A program made the translations under genes and the position numbers. A stretch of 64,000 bases of DNA, from the NCBI RefSeq assembly GCF_030272615.1, contig NC_081411.1:181868977-181932976 (forward strand), written 5' to 3'. Shown in pieces: positions 45,320-56,055 of this stretch. How positions within the stretch are numbered: position 1 is the first letter of the stretch; each line of letters opens with the position of its first letter. The notes under the pieces were generated by a model that saw only the letters and a list, made by a program, of their open reading frames with translations, ran no database searches and was not told the DNA's origin. The stretch is from Cryptomeria japonica. Its lineage: Eukaryota; Streptophyta; Pinopsida; Cupressales; Cupressaceae.

Positions 45320-45556
45320 TTGGACACAAACGCGCTTTTATCTCACAAACGTGCCTACAGACTGCACAAGCGCGCTTGAAAAACATAGACGTGCCTGTAT
45401 GACATAAACGTGCCTATGCTATGCATAAACGCGACTTGGCAACACAGACGCCCCTGCATGACGTAAACGCGCCCGCATTCGATGCAGCCGCGATTCTAGA
45501 CACAGATGCGCCTAGCGGACACAGATGCGCCTGGCACCGACACAGACGCGTTTAAA
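45320..45556 (-). repeat. Antisense CGCGTCTGTGT motif cluster 3
   Basis: About twelve copies on the minus strand (CGCGTCTGTGTC, GCGCATCTGTGTC, GGCACGTTTATG, CGCGTTTGTGT). They have the same sense relative to the PMD transcript as clusters 1 and 2 have to gag-pol. Confidence 0.85.
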
Positions 45557-45668
45557 TAGTTTTTGACATTTTTAAACTCTACTTCTAAGTGCATTTATTG
45601 CTTTATTCAACATGTATTAATGACAAAATTAAATGCGTCAAAGTACAAGGAGGTTTGGTGGTACTTAC

Positions 45669-45734
45669 CGGCTCTCCTGCCTCTGCTGGCCTCTAAAATC
45701 GACGAACACGGTCAAATCTGTGAACAAAAGCCAT
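45669..45734 (-). pseudogene. Antisense PMD gene, predicted exon 1
   Basis: The ATG at 45734 starts a 22-codon exon, MAFVHRFDRVRRF, stop, RPAEAGEP, ending in CCG at the GTAAGT donor. The frame (phase 0) agrees with exon 2, where the reading is open upstream of the first PMD block only as far as the acceptor and is preceded there by TGA. That is why a spliced start is preferred over the internal ATG at 44871. The TAG at 45693-45695 is a single nonsense codon. Confidence 0.6.
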
Positions 45735-45826
45735 CGCTGCTGACTGCTACTGCTCTTTTCTCACTCTGCAATCTGCTCTCGTGGATGTGTAGATGACAAT
45801 GAGGATGTATTTTCCCCCGTGGTCTA

Positions 45827-45833
45827 TCTTATA
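45827..45833 (-). promoter_or_regulatory. TATA box candidate for the antisense PMD gene
   Basis: Minus strand GGCTATAAGATAG lies 93 bp upstream of the exon 1 ATG, giving a start site near 45800 and a leader of about 65 nt. It lies outside the LTR, so the antisense gene may have its own promoter. Confidence 0.5.
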
Positions 45834-46065
45834 GCCTACCCTAGCCTTAGCCTTCATTTCCTGAGTCAGTCTTCTTCATCCCGTGACTTTGTCACTTTAT
45901 CCGGTCAGTCCATTCTATCTCATCTTTCTTATCGAGAGATTGTCTGCAATCTTTTCAGACATTTTCATCCAATCTCTCGAGGGGGCATATCATTCCCGTC
46001 TTGGGGCAACTCTGTATCAGTTCATCTTATCTTCTTTGAAACAACGCGACAAGCCGCATTGTCTC

Positions 46066-46079
46066 AAAGAGGGGCAAAA
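46066..46079 (+). promoter_or_regulatory. Polypurine tract of the Tat element
   Basis: AAAGAGGGGCAAAA immediately before the 3' LTR start TGTAGACAC. It primes plus-strand synthesis. Confidence 0.9.
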
Positions 46080-46837
46080 TGTAGACACTCAAAATTGTCA
46101 TGTCTAATTAAATAAATATTTTATTTATTTAATTATCTAAGCCTAGTTCTTCTATTAATTAAATAAATCTTTATTTATTTAATTAATTCATTTATCCTCT
46201 TCTAGCCTTATTTCTCATTTAAATAAATACATTTATTTATTTAAATTATCCTTTTCCTAAATTAAATAAATATTTTATTTATTTAATTGATCCAACTTCT
46301 TCTATTAATTAAATAAATCTTTATTTATTTAATTAATTCATTAGCCTTTTCCACACATGACACATTTCATTCATCTCTTAATTCCTACACTACCTACCCC
46401 TTTCATTATTTTATTATTTCCTCTACCTACCCTCTAATCTTAGCCGACCTCCTTTTTACACCTCTCAATCTTATCCCTCCATTTCATATTGTGTCTTCTA
46501 TTTAAGGAGATGCCTCCTTCATTATCAAATCCTAATGATCACTTGACTACACTACGATCCTACTTGCAACCACATTCCATTCTTTGTTGAGCTCTTGTGC
46601 AAATAAAATCTGAGAGCAAATATATTAAGCAAGATCAATGGAGATAGGAAGAATGGAGATCAAAACCCTATTGGACATGTGATGGTATAATCTTTGTGAT
46701 TTCATTTGATTTGCATTGTCTTAGGTAATCTTCATATGTTATGGTGGATCTTTGTTGTTGTTAGGCTAGGGTTTGGTGGTTGAATTCATTTAGCCTTTCA
46801 ATCTTGTTATTATTGTTATCCATTTTCACCATATACA
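46080..46837 (+). repeat. 3' LTR of the Tat element
   Basis: 758 bp, same ends and length as the 5' LTR. About ten differences by eye, a mix of transitions and transversions, so roughly 98.7 % identity. Confidence 0.95.
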
Positions 46838-46842
46838 CTAAT

Positions 46843-47640
46843 GATTGGGGTACTGCCAGATCACCTACCCTTTGCCTCCTGAGATGAAAGCCTATATCAG
46901 GGGGAATTGAGTTAAGAAAGAAACCCTTTTTATTATTAGTAGAAGGCCTTTTATTCGCTGGAATTTTATTGACAATCTTATTATACTTGGCTACAAACTC
47001 TCTCCTAGGTTCATGAATTTATGTTTTTAACTGAGTCAGCTGAGCTAGAAGAGAATGCTCATCCTCTACACTTTTGAACCTAGCTTCAAATCTTGTTCTC
47101 ATATCATCCCAAGTGGCAAAAACCATTGGGTAAATGATAAAACCATTATGCAGTAGCATCAATTAAGGTTTGTACAAAAAGTCTCACAGCCACATCTTCA
47201 TGTTGGACCCCCTATACACCACATGCTACATTAAAAGCATTCAAATTCTCATCAATTGATGTTTTCTTATCTCCGTTGAACTTAGGTAGATTATATTTCA
47301 CTCCTTTGGGAAGGGAATTTAAATTAGATCCCAAGTTTAGGGGCCCTATAGAAGCTCCCCATGGTTGAGCCATTGGAAAGGTGAAAGGTACAAGATTAAT
47401 GACAATAGGAAAGGTAGTTCTGTGAAATATTAGGGCTTGACAAGTAGAGAATGTGAAAGGCCTTGGAGAGGGAGAAGGTGGTTTACTTCTATCTCACCTT
47501 ACGCGAGGAGGAGTAGATGGGAAACTTAGATCTTGAAACTCCTAAAAAATATGATCAACAACTCCTTCTCTCCTTAAGGATCTGGTATATCTTCTTGACT
47601 CCAGTCTTCTATGATATACAATTCAACTATGATTTCCTGC
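46843..47640 (-). pseudogene. gypsy-B gag, N-terminal half
   Basis: The minus strand reads NLPKFNGDKKTSIDE, LNAFNVACGV, VQHEDVAVRLFVQTLIDATA and WFYHLPNG, the start of a retrotransposon gag capsid core, with stops and frameshifts toward 46843. An upstream Pro/Ser-rich section (PPSPSPRPFTF) precedes it. It joins in frame, across the Tat insertion, to 30704. Confidence 0.8.
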
Positions 47641-47735
47641 TTGATTGAATATATTATAAAAAAATCACACAACATGACAATTTATCGCATGAGATAGTCA
47701 TATTATCCTCATGCCCAGGAGACTATTATTAACTC

Positions 47736-47760
47736 AATCTCCTCAGCACAGTCACCAAAA
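47736..47760 (-). promoter_or_regulatory. Possible primer binding site of gypsy-B
   Basis: Minus strand TTTTTGGTGACTGTGCTGAG lies just after CCAACA (possible LTR end at 47764) and upstream of gag. It resembles gypsy PBS of the TGGCGACTCTGCTGGGG type, with several mismatches. No LTR pair supports it. Confidence 0.3.
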
Positions 47761-47765
47761 ATCTG

Positions 47766-48560
47766 TTGGTTAACAAATTTTTCCTTTCATAAAATTAACA
47801 TAACACCACTCTATTGCCCCTTAAAGAATAAAACATTAACCAAATAGTCGGGTAAAATTGTGAAAGTTTCCATCTGAATTTTTTTGAGGTACAACTCCCT
47901 CTCTAGATTTTCAATGATTGAAAGCAAGAAAATAATTATGCATATACTTTTAATCGGAAAGTACGAAAGGCATTTTCACATCTACACAACATTATGTTGT
48001 AAATGCAATTTTTTAAAATCAATTTCTAGAATGACCAAGTTCATAGACTTTATTATATTTCACACTTCTCTTTCAATGAAACTATAAAACTTAATTTCAT
48101 TGCAAGTGCATAACATTTCATCACAAATAAAAGACTATTTTGATAGAAATCAACTCCGATAGAAATTCAATTCCTTCATCAAACACACAGATTTGAGATT
48201 TCTAGAATAATCACTTCCATTCAATCACAAATAAATGATTATTTTTGTTTGAAACATTAGATAACTGCAAGATAAAATGTATCAAGTCTGATAGCTAACC
48301 AAAACTCGGACCGTCAAGTAGTCTTTTAAAAACATATAAATAGCCACACATAAGCTAATTGAAGTTTAGGGAAACATAGAGTTACATAACTCTACCCCTG
48401 AGTCAAGACTCGGTTCTAAAACATCACCAGAAAAACTAACTTTTAAAACTGTCCTACAGTTCATCACAAAACAATTTCAAAGGCCTACATGATGGAGATT
48501 GCAGCTATGAGGTGAGATCTTCGAGCTAGTTCTGCATTGTGCTGGAGACATGTTTCCACT
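47766..48560. other. AT-rich DNA, possibly the gypsy-B 5' LTR
   Basis: No gene seen. If the PBS at 47736 is real, this would be the 5' LTR, but no second copy exists in the window to test it. Confidence 0.3.
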
Positions 48561-51500
48561 CTAAATGAACAACTGATAAGTTTTGTATAACGAAAAAGTT
48601 TGAGATTTTGATGTGTGCAATCCTATAGTACTACATTTCTTTATCTCGCCGAACCTAGGCCATGATATCCACATGATCTCCCAAGTGTTCTATGCATAGG
48701 AAAATGAGGGATTCAATCTTTCCCACTATTGAGAAGTCATTTGTTGTTAGAGACTTTGCTTCCCTGACATAATTAATTTTCCCTTCAAAAGACTAAGTAA
48801 TGACTTCCAAACTTCCTATGGTTTTCCCATCCTCTTTTAGACATTTAATCCTTATGCACTTCAAATCACTCTACATAGATAGAGAGAGTTGAGCTAACTC
48901 ATCTCATATTTTAGTAGATTCTCCACACCCCTATTCTACTACATAATTTTTCCACTCAATGTTTTTCCTTCACACATAGAGGCTATTATCATCCAAACCT
49001 TGTACTGATTTTTCTGATAGGAACTTCATGATGCCATATTTTTGTACATCAACCATTTGAGCTACCACAACTCTCCATTTGGTTTTTTCTTTCTTCCAAT
49101 TGATAATTTTTGTCTTTAGCTCTTTCATTACAGTTATGGAATTCTTGTACACCTTGCTCAGATTTTTGAATTATTTTGTGCCAGATTGAGTGATCCCCTC
49201 AAACCATTTTAGGAAAATCTTAGTCACCATCTTATTGTTGTGAATTTGGCCTATAAGTTTTTTATTAATAGGTGATTTAGGATCGAATGACATAGGCAGC
49301 TATGAAATCGGCTAAGCATTAGGATTATGAATAGCGTCTATATACTCTGCCATATGCCTCAACATTTCCTTAAGATCCTTCTTATCCTTCTCACCCTTCC
49401 ATGTTTTGTTAATTATTCTTTTGGTGGAGGCCTCCAAATGGTGTACATTTGGCACACGCGATCCAACACCTAAATTAACTTTTCCAACACTAAATCTTTT
49501 GCCAACGGATTCTCTACTTTCTTATCTGAAACAAGGCGGGCTATCTCAGTAATCCAATTGCTTGTATCCTGATTAAAATCAATTTTCAAAACCATCTTCA
49601 GTCTTTTAGATTTTGGAGTTTTACCCAAGCATTTTCTAACCATATCTTCAATAGGAGCCAAGACAGGAACCACATTTCTCTTCTTGCTACTAAGAGCGGT
49701 ATCTAACCAATGAGGAGTACTGGAACCTACATATTTCTTTGCTTAGGGTTGCTCAACACTTACAGTGGCCAAGATCAATGAACCTTCAATGCCTTCTTCT
49801 TCTTTTTTAGGTTCTTCAACATTTCCAACGTCCAAGGTGGGTATCTCAATGTTTTGTTCTACCATTCTATTCTCAGCTTCAGTAAACCCTTCCAAATCAA
49901 CCACCATTGTACTTTCTGGCAAATTTTTGCCCTTGTTCTTGGTTCTTGACCTGGTAACATGAGATACAATTTGGATAACAAGGGACTTCTTTGAACCTTT
50001 GATAGTATTTGCCTCAAGCTTAACCTTGGCACCACCTGCATCATAAGTTTTAACAGACTTATTAGATGAAACTTTTTGAACAGGAGAATCTTTGATTACA
50101 AGTTTTCCCAGCCTCTATTTTTCGTAGCCACTGCTCAGTTCTTCAGATAACAGGGAAAGTTCTCATCTAAATATGATCTTCTTCCTTCTTATACCACTCT
50201 ATCTTAGGGATTGGGGAACCCTATACATTCTTTGCATACCATGGGTCAATTAGATCTTCACTATCATTCACAATTCACATTACATTCATTATGAGTTGAA
50301 AGGAAATAATCTAGTCACTATGAACTTGGAAGATATTCTCCGTCTCACTTCAAATTCATCTCGGCAATCCTTCCAAAAATCTTCAAGTTGTGAACCATGA
50401 GAGAAACTCTCCATAAGAGATAAGTGTTCTTGGGCATAACCTTTGCTATCAAAATTTGGTCGAGCGGCATAGTGTTTATGGTTAAGCTTCTTGAAATCAA
50501 CCTCTAGGTTCAAGGCATCGGAAACAAAGTGACAAATATAATAACCCAGCTCAATTGGGAAAGAGATTCCTGAATCTTGTCTAGCGAGAGTCTTCTTGTC
50601 AATATGAGAAAGCTGCCTACATAATTCAATTAGCACAAAGTGATCAAGGGAAAACCTTGACAATTTAAATGGTTCTCCTTTGAACCCTCCAACCCTAATA
50701 TAGGTACACCGAGGATACTAAATGAATTAACTTTCGTATGTACTCACTAGTTGCATAGCCTCATCGTATAACTACTTATTCATATTTCCTTGTAGTTCAT
50801 AAACCAGTCTCCTTCAAACACATCGTGAACTCTTCTGAAATCCTCATGACATTTCTGTAAATGAAGGTGCAGGTGGTAATCGTAAATTTTTATCCCATCC
50901 ACCAATTCTGCATGATGCAAACCTGGCCAATTCTGACACATGCCAAACAATAAAACAAGTATGAGGAAATATAGAAATCCTTATTTCTGAGGCAATTGTA
51001 TAGCCCTTCATGCAATCTCTTAGCAATTTATTCTGCCCAATCTATATATCTCTTCTCATCTAATATGACCTAGATGTAAAAGTACATCCAGTCTTCCCAA
51101 TAAAATGCCTATTGTCTTCCTTTTACCTTATGCAACAAAATGACAGTGTCCCTGACTTATTTAATAAAATGCTCCCTAGTTAAGGACTTGGGCAATCTGG
51201 AACCATCCTTTTGAAACTTCAGGAGCCAATTTCTGGCTATAATACTTATGTACTAGGTTTTCTTTTCTGAGAAAAACCCATATGAGGTGGTTATTGTCTA
51301 ATCTTTGTATGGCTCTTTAGCGGGAATTTTAAAGACATCCATAATGGTTTCCCTATTTATATTCAACAAGATGCCCTAATTTGCATTTTTGATACATCTA
51401 TGTTCGGGGTCATACTTTTTCATGCACTCAAGTACTAACTCAAGGTACTATATAGTAGAAGGGAAAATGGTATGTGCAAGATGATGGTGTGCCAAAATAG
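48561..51500 (-). pseudogene. Degenerate ORF of unknown function upstream of gypsy-B gag
   Basis: Minus-strand readings recur over about 2.9 kb with changing frame and many stops: KKYDPEHRCIKNAN and FKIPAKEPYKD near 51400, the 124-codon ORF 50289-50663 (FPIELGYYICHFVSDALNLE; FWKDCRDEFEVRRRISSKFI), 49470-49673 (WITEIARLVSDKKVENP) and 48970-49152. The N-terminal blocks resemble a long plant retroelement-associated protein that I cannot name. It may be an extra 5' ORF of gypsy-B or part of another element, since the LTR position is unclear. Confidence 0.45.
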
Positions 51501-52279
51501 GCCTTTAAGTGGCAATGAAATTTCAGAAAATCAAAGTTATGCAACTTGACATGAAAATTTGAATAAGTTGTGAACATTATTTTAAAAATATGTAAGAAGA
51601 GAATCTATATAAAATTGAATGTAGTTTCTATGCTACTAGTTGTTTCTTGAAAAAAAAATCCTATTTGATGAAAATTTTAAAATTCAATGCAGTGGTACTA
51701 AAATTTCAAGAAAAAGATAAGAAGTAGACATATGTCTGACCACCCTAATCAAAATAAAATCGTAAATTTTTTTATAATATTAATAATATAATTATTGGAC
51801 TCATGTCCAAATGTGACACATATTTTTTTATAACTTTTTATAAAGTAAATAATTATTTATGAATTTTTTACTACAACTTTTCAGAAATTCAGAAACTCCT
51901 ACATCTAACCACCTTAACTTGGTCAAAACCTTATGAAATTTTAAATTTTTTTTTTTTCTCTATAGTAGACAAAGGATAGGATGTGATGCATGTTTCAAAT
52001 TCAATCAGGACTATTGTCAGAATTAAATTAAAAAATAAATAATAATTATTTATTAAAGTCAAAATAAGACAAGCCTTATATTGTTGGAAAGATGAGAACA
52101 TCCTTAAAAAACCCTTTTCGTTTTATCAAATTTTGCTACAAAAAAAGTTGTCAGCCACCAGTGTAAAGTCTGGAAAATCAAGAATACTGAAAAACATGTT
52201 TTTTTAGTTGACTTTCCAGGATTGTCACTTCCAAGCCAAATCCCAAAGCATTTTCGAGCCAAAATTTGATTTTTGAAAA
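51501..52279. other. AT-rich DNA, nothing recognised
   Basis: Homopolymer-rich sequence without ORFs of note. Confidence 0.5.
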
Positions 52280-52886
52280 TTGTACAACAAAAATCGGATA
52301 TCTGATTTTAATAAGTAAATTCACTAACTAAATTTGCACATAATTAATCTATTGTTTATTAATATATTAATATATTAATTTATAAATAAATTAGTATATG
52401 ATATTAGGGAGAGTGAGAGGGAGAGGGGGGAGTGGGGGGAGAGAGAGAGATTAGGGGAGAGAGAGAGAGAGTGAGAGAGAGAGAGAAGGGAGAGAGATAT
52501 GGGGAGAGGGAAGGGATAGAGAGATAGAGAGACATATGACCCTTTACGACTCTATATGGTGTCGTTATGGGTCATATGACCCCTTATGATACCATATAGC
52601 ATTGTTAGGGGTCATATGGTGTCCTAAGGGGTCATATTGTGTCCTACGACCCCTTACAACACCATATGACCCCTTATGACACCATCTTGGGTTGTTAGGG
52701 GTCCTATGGTGTCCTAAGGGGTTATATTGTGTCCTACGACCCCTTAGGATGCCATATAACCCTTTAAGACACCATATTGGGTTGTTATGGGTCCTATGGT
52801 GTCCGAAGGGGTCATATGGTGTCCTAAGGGGTCATATCGTGTCCTATGACCCCTTAGGACACCATATGACACCATATGACCATATC

Positions 52887-52917
<31 letters not shown>

Positions 52918-52970
52918 CCATAATCTCTCTCTTTAAAATATGAGTAATAAAATCAGATATCGGATTTTAT
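52280..52970. repeat. Composite foldback: GA tract, minisatellite, CT tract
   Basis: Outer arms are AATCGGATATCTGATTTTA (near 52290) and its near reverse complement (near 52950). Inside lie a GA-rich tract (52408-52530) and a CT tract (52889-52935). The centre (52530-52880) is a degenerate minisatellite of GGTCATATGGTGTCCTAAGG units and their reverse complements, so the whole roughly 690 bp can fold back on itself. A third copy of the outer word (GGATATCCGATTTT) lies near 53075. Confidence 0.8.
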
Positions 52971-53265
52971 TAGATATCTAATTTCTGTCGTTGCCATTAA
53001 TGTGGCAACAATAAAAAAAAGGTGGCAACGGGAAAAAATTTTGGGACCACAAATCTATACATTAAAATTGGATATCCGATTTTTGTAAATAAAAAAGACC
53101 CTTGTGGGCCATTTTGTGGATTCCAATGGCCCACAGTCTGCATATTCTATTTTATGTCGACGATCACGGGTTTTCAGATAGGTTGAGACAAATTTTTCCT
53201 TTTGAGAGATTCTTAAAGTCAAATCTTACATTGTCAATCATTTAGGAGCATCTTTGTGGAGGTAA

Positions 53266-56055
53266 ATGGGGAGTAGTAGTCGTCGGAAGTCTAAACGCAA
53301 AAGAAAACTTTCAAATGACCAAATTGAAGTGTATAGAGAAAGAGATAGAGAAGGTCATAGGAGGAGAAGACAAGGTATGTTAAATATTGCTAATGTTACT
53401 TCAAGTGAAGATGATATTGAATTTGAAAATGTCTCACAAGTTATTGAAAATGAAAATGTAGATTTTGAAAGTGAAAATTTTGAAAATGTTGAAAGTGATA
53501 ATGAAAATGCTCAACATGTGGAAAATTTTGACATTGGAGGTGAACATGTGGAAAATTTTGACATTGGAGGTGAACATGTGGAAAACTTTGACATTGAAGG
53601 TGGAATTGCTCAACCAAGTGAACAATATGTAACACCTAATTACTTTAGAATTGAATACCCTCTCATGGATGAAAGAAAAATTCAAAATCCAAGACCTTCA
53701 AGAACCCCAAAATGGTTACTTGAAATTGATGAGAACATTATTGCAAATCTTGAAGGCAAGAGGTCAACAAGAAACATTCAGTTGTGGGCTATACAACTTT
53801 TTGACCAAAATTTTAGCAATAAGACATTGACCGAGAAATTCCAACTCTTTGTTCCATTGCTAAAGATGATAAAGATGCGACCATTGCTAAACAAATTGAA
53901 GATTTGTATGAATAATAAGATCGAGAGAAATTCTATTTTTTCCAAAAATCTATTTGACGCTCTCAATTCTATTGGAAAGAATACCAAAGAAAGAGATAAG
54001 AGGGCTTCTCAAAGAGTGATTACAACCTCCTTAGTAAGCCATCCATTGAGGAAGGATCATCAAATGAGACAAACTTGTGTTGATTTTAACATAAACCATA
54101 AAACTTTGGATAGAGCACTTGCACGAAGACAAAGACTTGACGATCCACTTCAACATGATACATGGACTTTTGGTGGGAGGCTTCCACGTGTTGATAGAAA
54201 GTTGACTGATAATGTGAAGGAGGAGATTCAACAATTTTGGCACTCTAATTCTAGAGTGTCACCTAATGTAAAGGATGTTTTGAAATTAAGAATTGGAAAC
54301 CGAGATCACACACTGCATCACAAATATTTATTGGAATCAAGGCAAACAATATTGTACAAAAAAATTTGTGAAGTACATCCAACTTTGCAAATATCACAAA
54401 GGGCTTTTGAATCTTTGAAGCCATTTTATTGTGTTCCTCTTAAGATTCATAATACTTGTTGTTGCAAGTATCATGTGGAGTTTTCAATGTACCATGAACT
54501 TTTATGCCATATTCATTCTACAATGCATACTAATGAGATGTTTTAGGAGTGTGGTGCAATGCTATTTCCGAGATCATCAAGAGACTTGCAAGATCTATTT
54601 TTATTCCCTAGAGATGATGGCTGCTATTTTTATAGAAATGATTGTTTGAATGAGAAGTGCTCAAAATGTGGTGGGTTGTCAAAGTTTGTTTCATGTTTTC
54701 ATGAGGGCAGCGAACATGAGTTTGGAAAGAATTATGTTGAGAAAAAAAGATATGAAATAGTGAAATATACTTTGAAGAGTGGAGGTGAAGGTTCTAGATG
54801 TGAATGAGTCTCAATAGAAGTGAGTGTTGCTGATTTTATTTTGGATTTTAAGGAAAATATTTTTTACAAGTATGCAAGGCACACCCATAGGTCTCAGTGG
54901 TTGGATCGATAGTTTAGGATGTGTAAGAACTCTTTCTCGATTGGCACTATTGTATTGGTGGTTGATTTTGCAAAGAACTATACATTGCAACCAAAAAATG
55001 AGGTACAGTCTCAGTACTATAATTCAATCTAGATTGCTATTTTTGTTCACATTACATATAGACATGCTCCTAATAGTACAAAAGAGGACAGGAAGATAAT
55101 TAGCAAGTATCATTTTTATATGAGTGATAATAGATCACACTCCTTCGAGTATGTGCAACATTCTTTCAATAATTTTTTTGGAAAGATATCGCAATTGATC
55201 GACATATCATATGGTAAGATAACTGTACGAGTCAATTGAATAATGCCTGTATGTTTTATTGGTAGATTAGAATGTATGTAGAGAGGCGTATACCTCATAT
55301 TTGGTGTTTTTTTGAGGCAGGGCATGGGAAGAGGGAGCATGATGGAGTAGGTGCATGTTTGAAGAGAGCTTTAGTTAAGGAGCAATTGAGGATTTCAGGT
55401 ACAAATTTCTTTGATGTGCGTTCTATTGTTGATTGGTGTAGTTCAGCATTGTCACATGGAGGTACTCTTGATTTAGCAGTGGCCAGATTCTTTTGGTTGG
55501 TTGAGGAGAGCATAGTGGGATACAAATTGGATTGTTAAACAATTAAAGATTCTTCAAAGATGCATTTACTTCTCAGCTTAGATGCAAGTACATGGACCAT
55601 TTGGACATGAGCGTTGGCTTGTTTTTGTCAAAGTTATGTTCAGTGTGATTGGGATCAGTGCGAGTCAAGTGAGTGGGTTGATATGTGGGTTCCCAATATC
55701 TAACTCCTTTATCTCAAACAATATCCTTGTTAAATGATGACATGGAAAGTTAACTTGAGTATGACCGTCTATCAGATCTTGTACAGCCAGGACATGTTTT
55801 TGCAGTTGTTGCACTGCAAGGGAATGAAGAGAGATTAGAATATTGGTTGGCATGATGTGTACAGGGAAAATAGAAGCTAATACAACCAGTGATAGATGAT
55901 GACAGGTTCACATATCCTACATGTTCAGTTGTTGTCGTGGGAACTTGGTTGCGAACATACATGATTAGAAAGAATGGCATACCTACATTTGAAGACTATG
56001 AGAGACACAAAACCATTCTAATGTATTCACACCTTATTATAGCTATAGATGTCAA
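53266..56055 (+). pseudogene. Transposase-like gene, main part
   Basis: The ATG at 53266 opens 426 codons: a basic N-terminus (KSKRKRK), an acidic region with three 10-residue repeats, and a middle part leading to VPLKIHNTCCCKYHVEF. After TAG (54544) the same frame continues with a Cys-rich domain (CLNEKCSKCGGLSKFVSC), TGA at 54805, VVDFAKNY (likely first Asp), YMSDNRSHSFEYV, and stops at 54910 and 55030. A frameshift near 55218 leads to CTSQLNNA and IPHIWCFFEAGHGKREHDGV then GACLKRAL. The C-terminal part (FAVVALQGNEERLEYWL) runs to the LTR insertion. The D...D...GHGK-x-x-x-D-G-x-G pattern suggests an RNase H-like DDE transposase. I cannot name the family. Confidence 0.6.
53517..53605 (+). 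repeat. Three 30-bp coding repeats
   Basis: Three near-identical units encoding HVENFDIGGE in the transposase-like gene. Adjacent E/N-rich sequence (ENVDFESENFENVESDNENA) looks like older repeats of the same kind. Confidence 0.9.

Larger units (their letters stand above)
44884..45668 (-). other. Predicted intron of the antisense PMD gene
   Basis: Minus strand donor CCG|GTAAGTAC at 45668 and acceptor TTGACTGCAG|GAG at 44884. Phase 0 on both sides joins exon 1 to exon 2 in frame. The 785-bp intron holds the antisense CGCGTCTGTGT cluster and the TTCATCACAAAGTGCT repeats. Splicing is predicted, not observed. Confidence 0.65.
30705..46837 (+). mobile_element. Full-length Tat-type Ty3/gypsy retrotransposon with an antisense PMD gene
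   Basis: Two 758-bp LTRs (30705-31462 and 46080-46837) differ at about ten positions by eye. They are flanked by the TSD CTAAT (30700-30704 and 46838-46842). The internal region holds a PBS, a 2.2-kb leader, gag-pol (33688-41211), a 3' tail, an antisense gene (42897-45734) and a polypurine tract. Assignment to Tat rests on the dual RNase H arrangement and the extra antisense ORF. It sits in gag of gypsy-B. It is not autonomous now, because gag-pol contains 14 in-frame stops, although it has no frameshift. Confidence 0.95.
863..47765 (-). mobile_element. Old Ty3/gypsy element 'gypsy-B', split into pieces by later insertions
   Basis: Minus-strand gag, protease, RNase H-like domain, linker, RT, RNase H and integrase fragments occur in that order at 47640-46843, 30704-29737, 11700-10522, 3973-2682 and 2515-1630. 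The intervening DNA is the Tat element, the CACTA element and a copia. The gag halves join in frame when the Tat element and one TSD copy are removed, and the protease reading continues across the CACTA insertion. The scattered pieces are therefore one ancestral element. It carries many stops, several frameshifts and a deletion inside RT. Its own LTRs are not identified. A weak PBS-like site at 47736-47760 may mark its 5' end. Confidence 0.75.

Noticed and set aside
55206..55262. Small intron (GTAAGA to TAG) in the transposase-like gene
   Set aside because: The supposed intron is itself readable in another frame as a TSQLNNACMFYW segment that fits the domain, so a frameshift near 55218 explains the break better.
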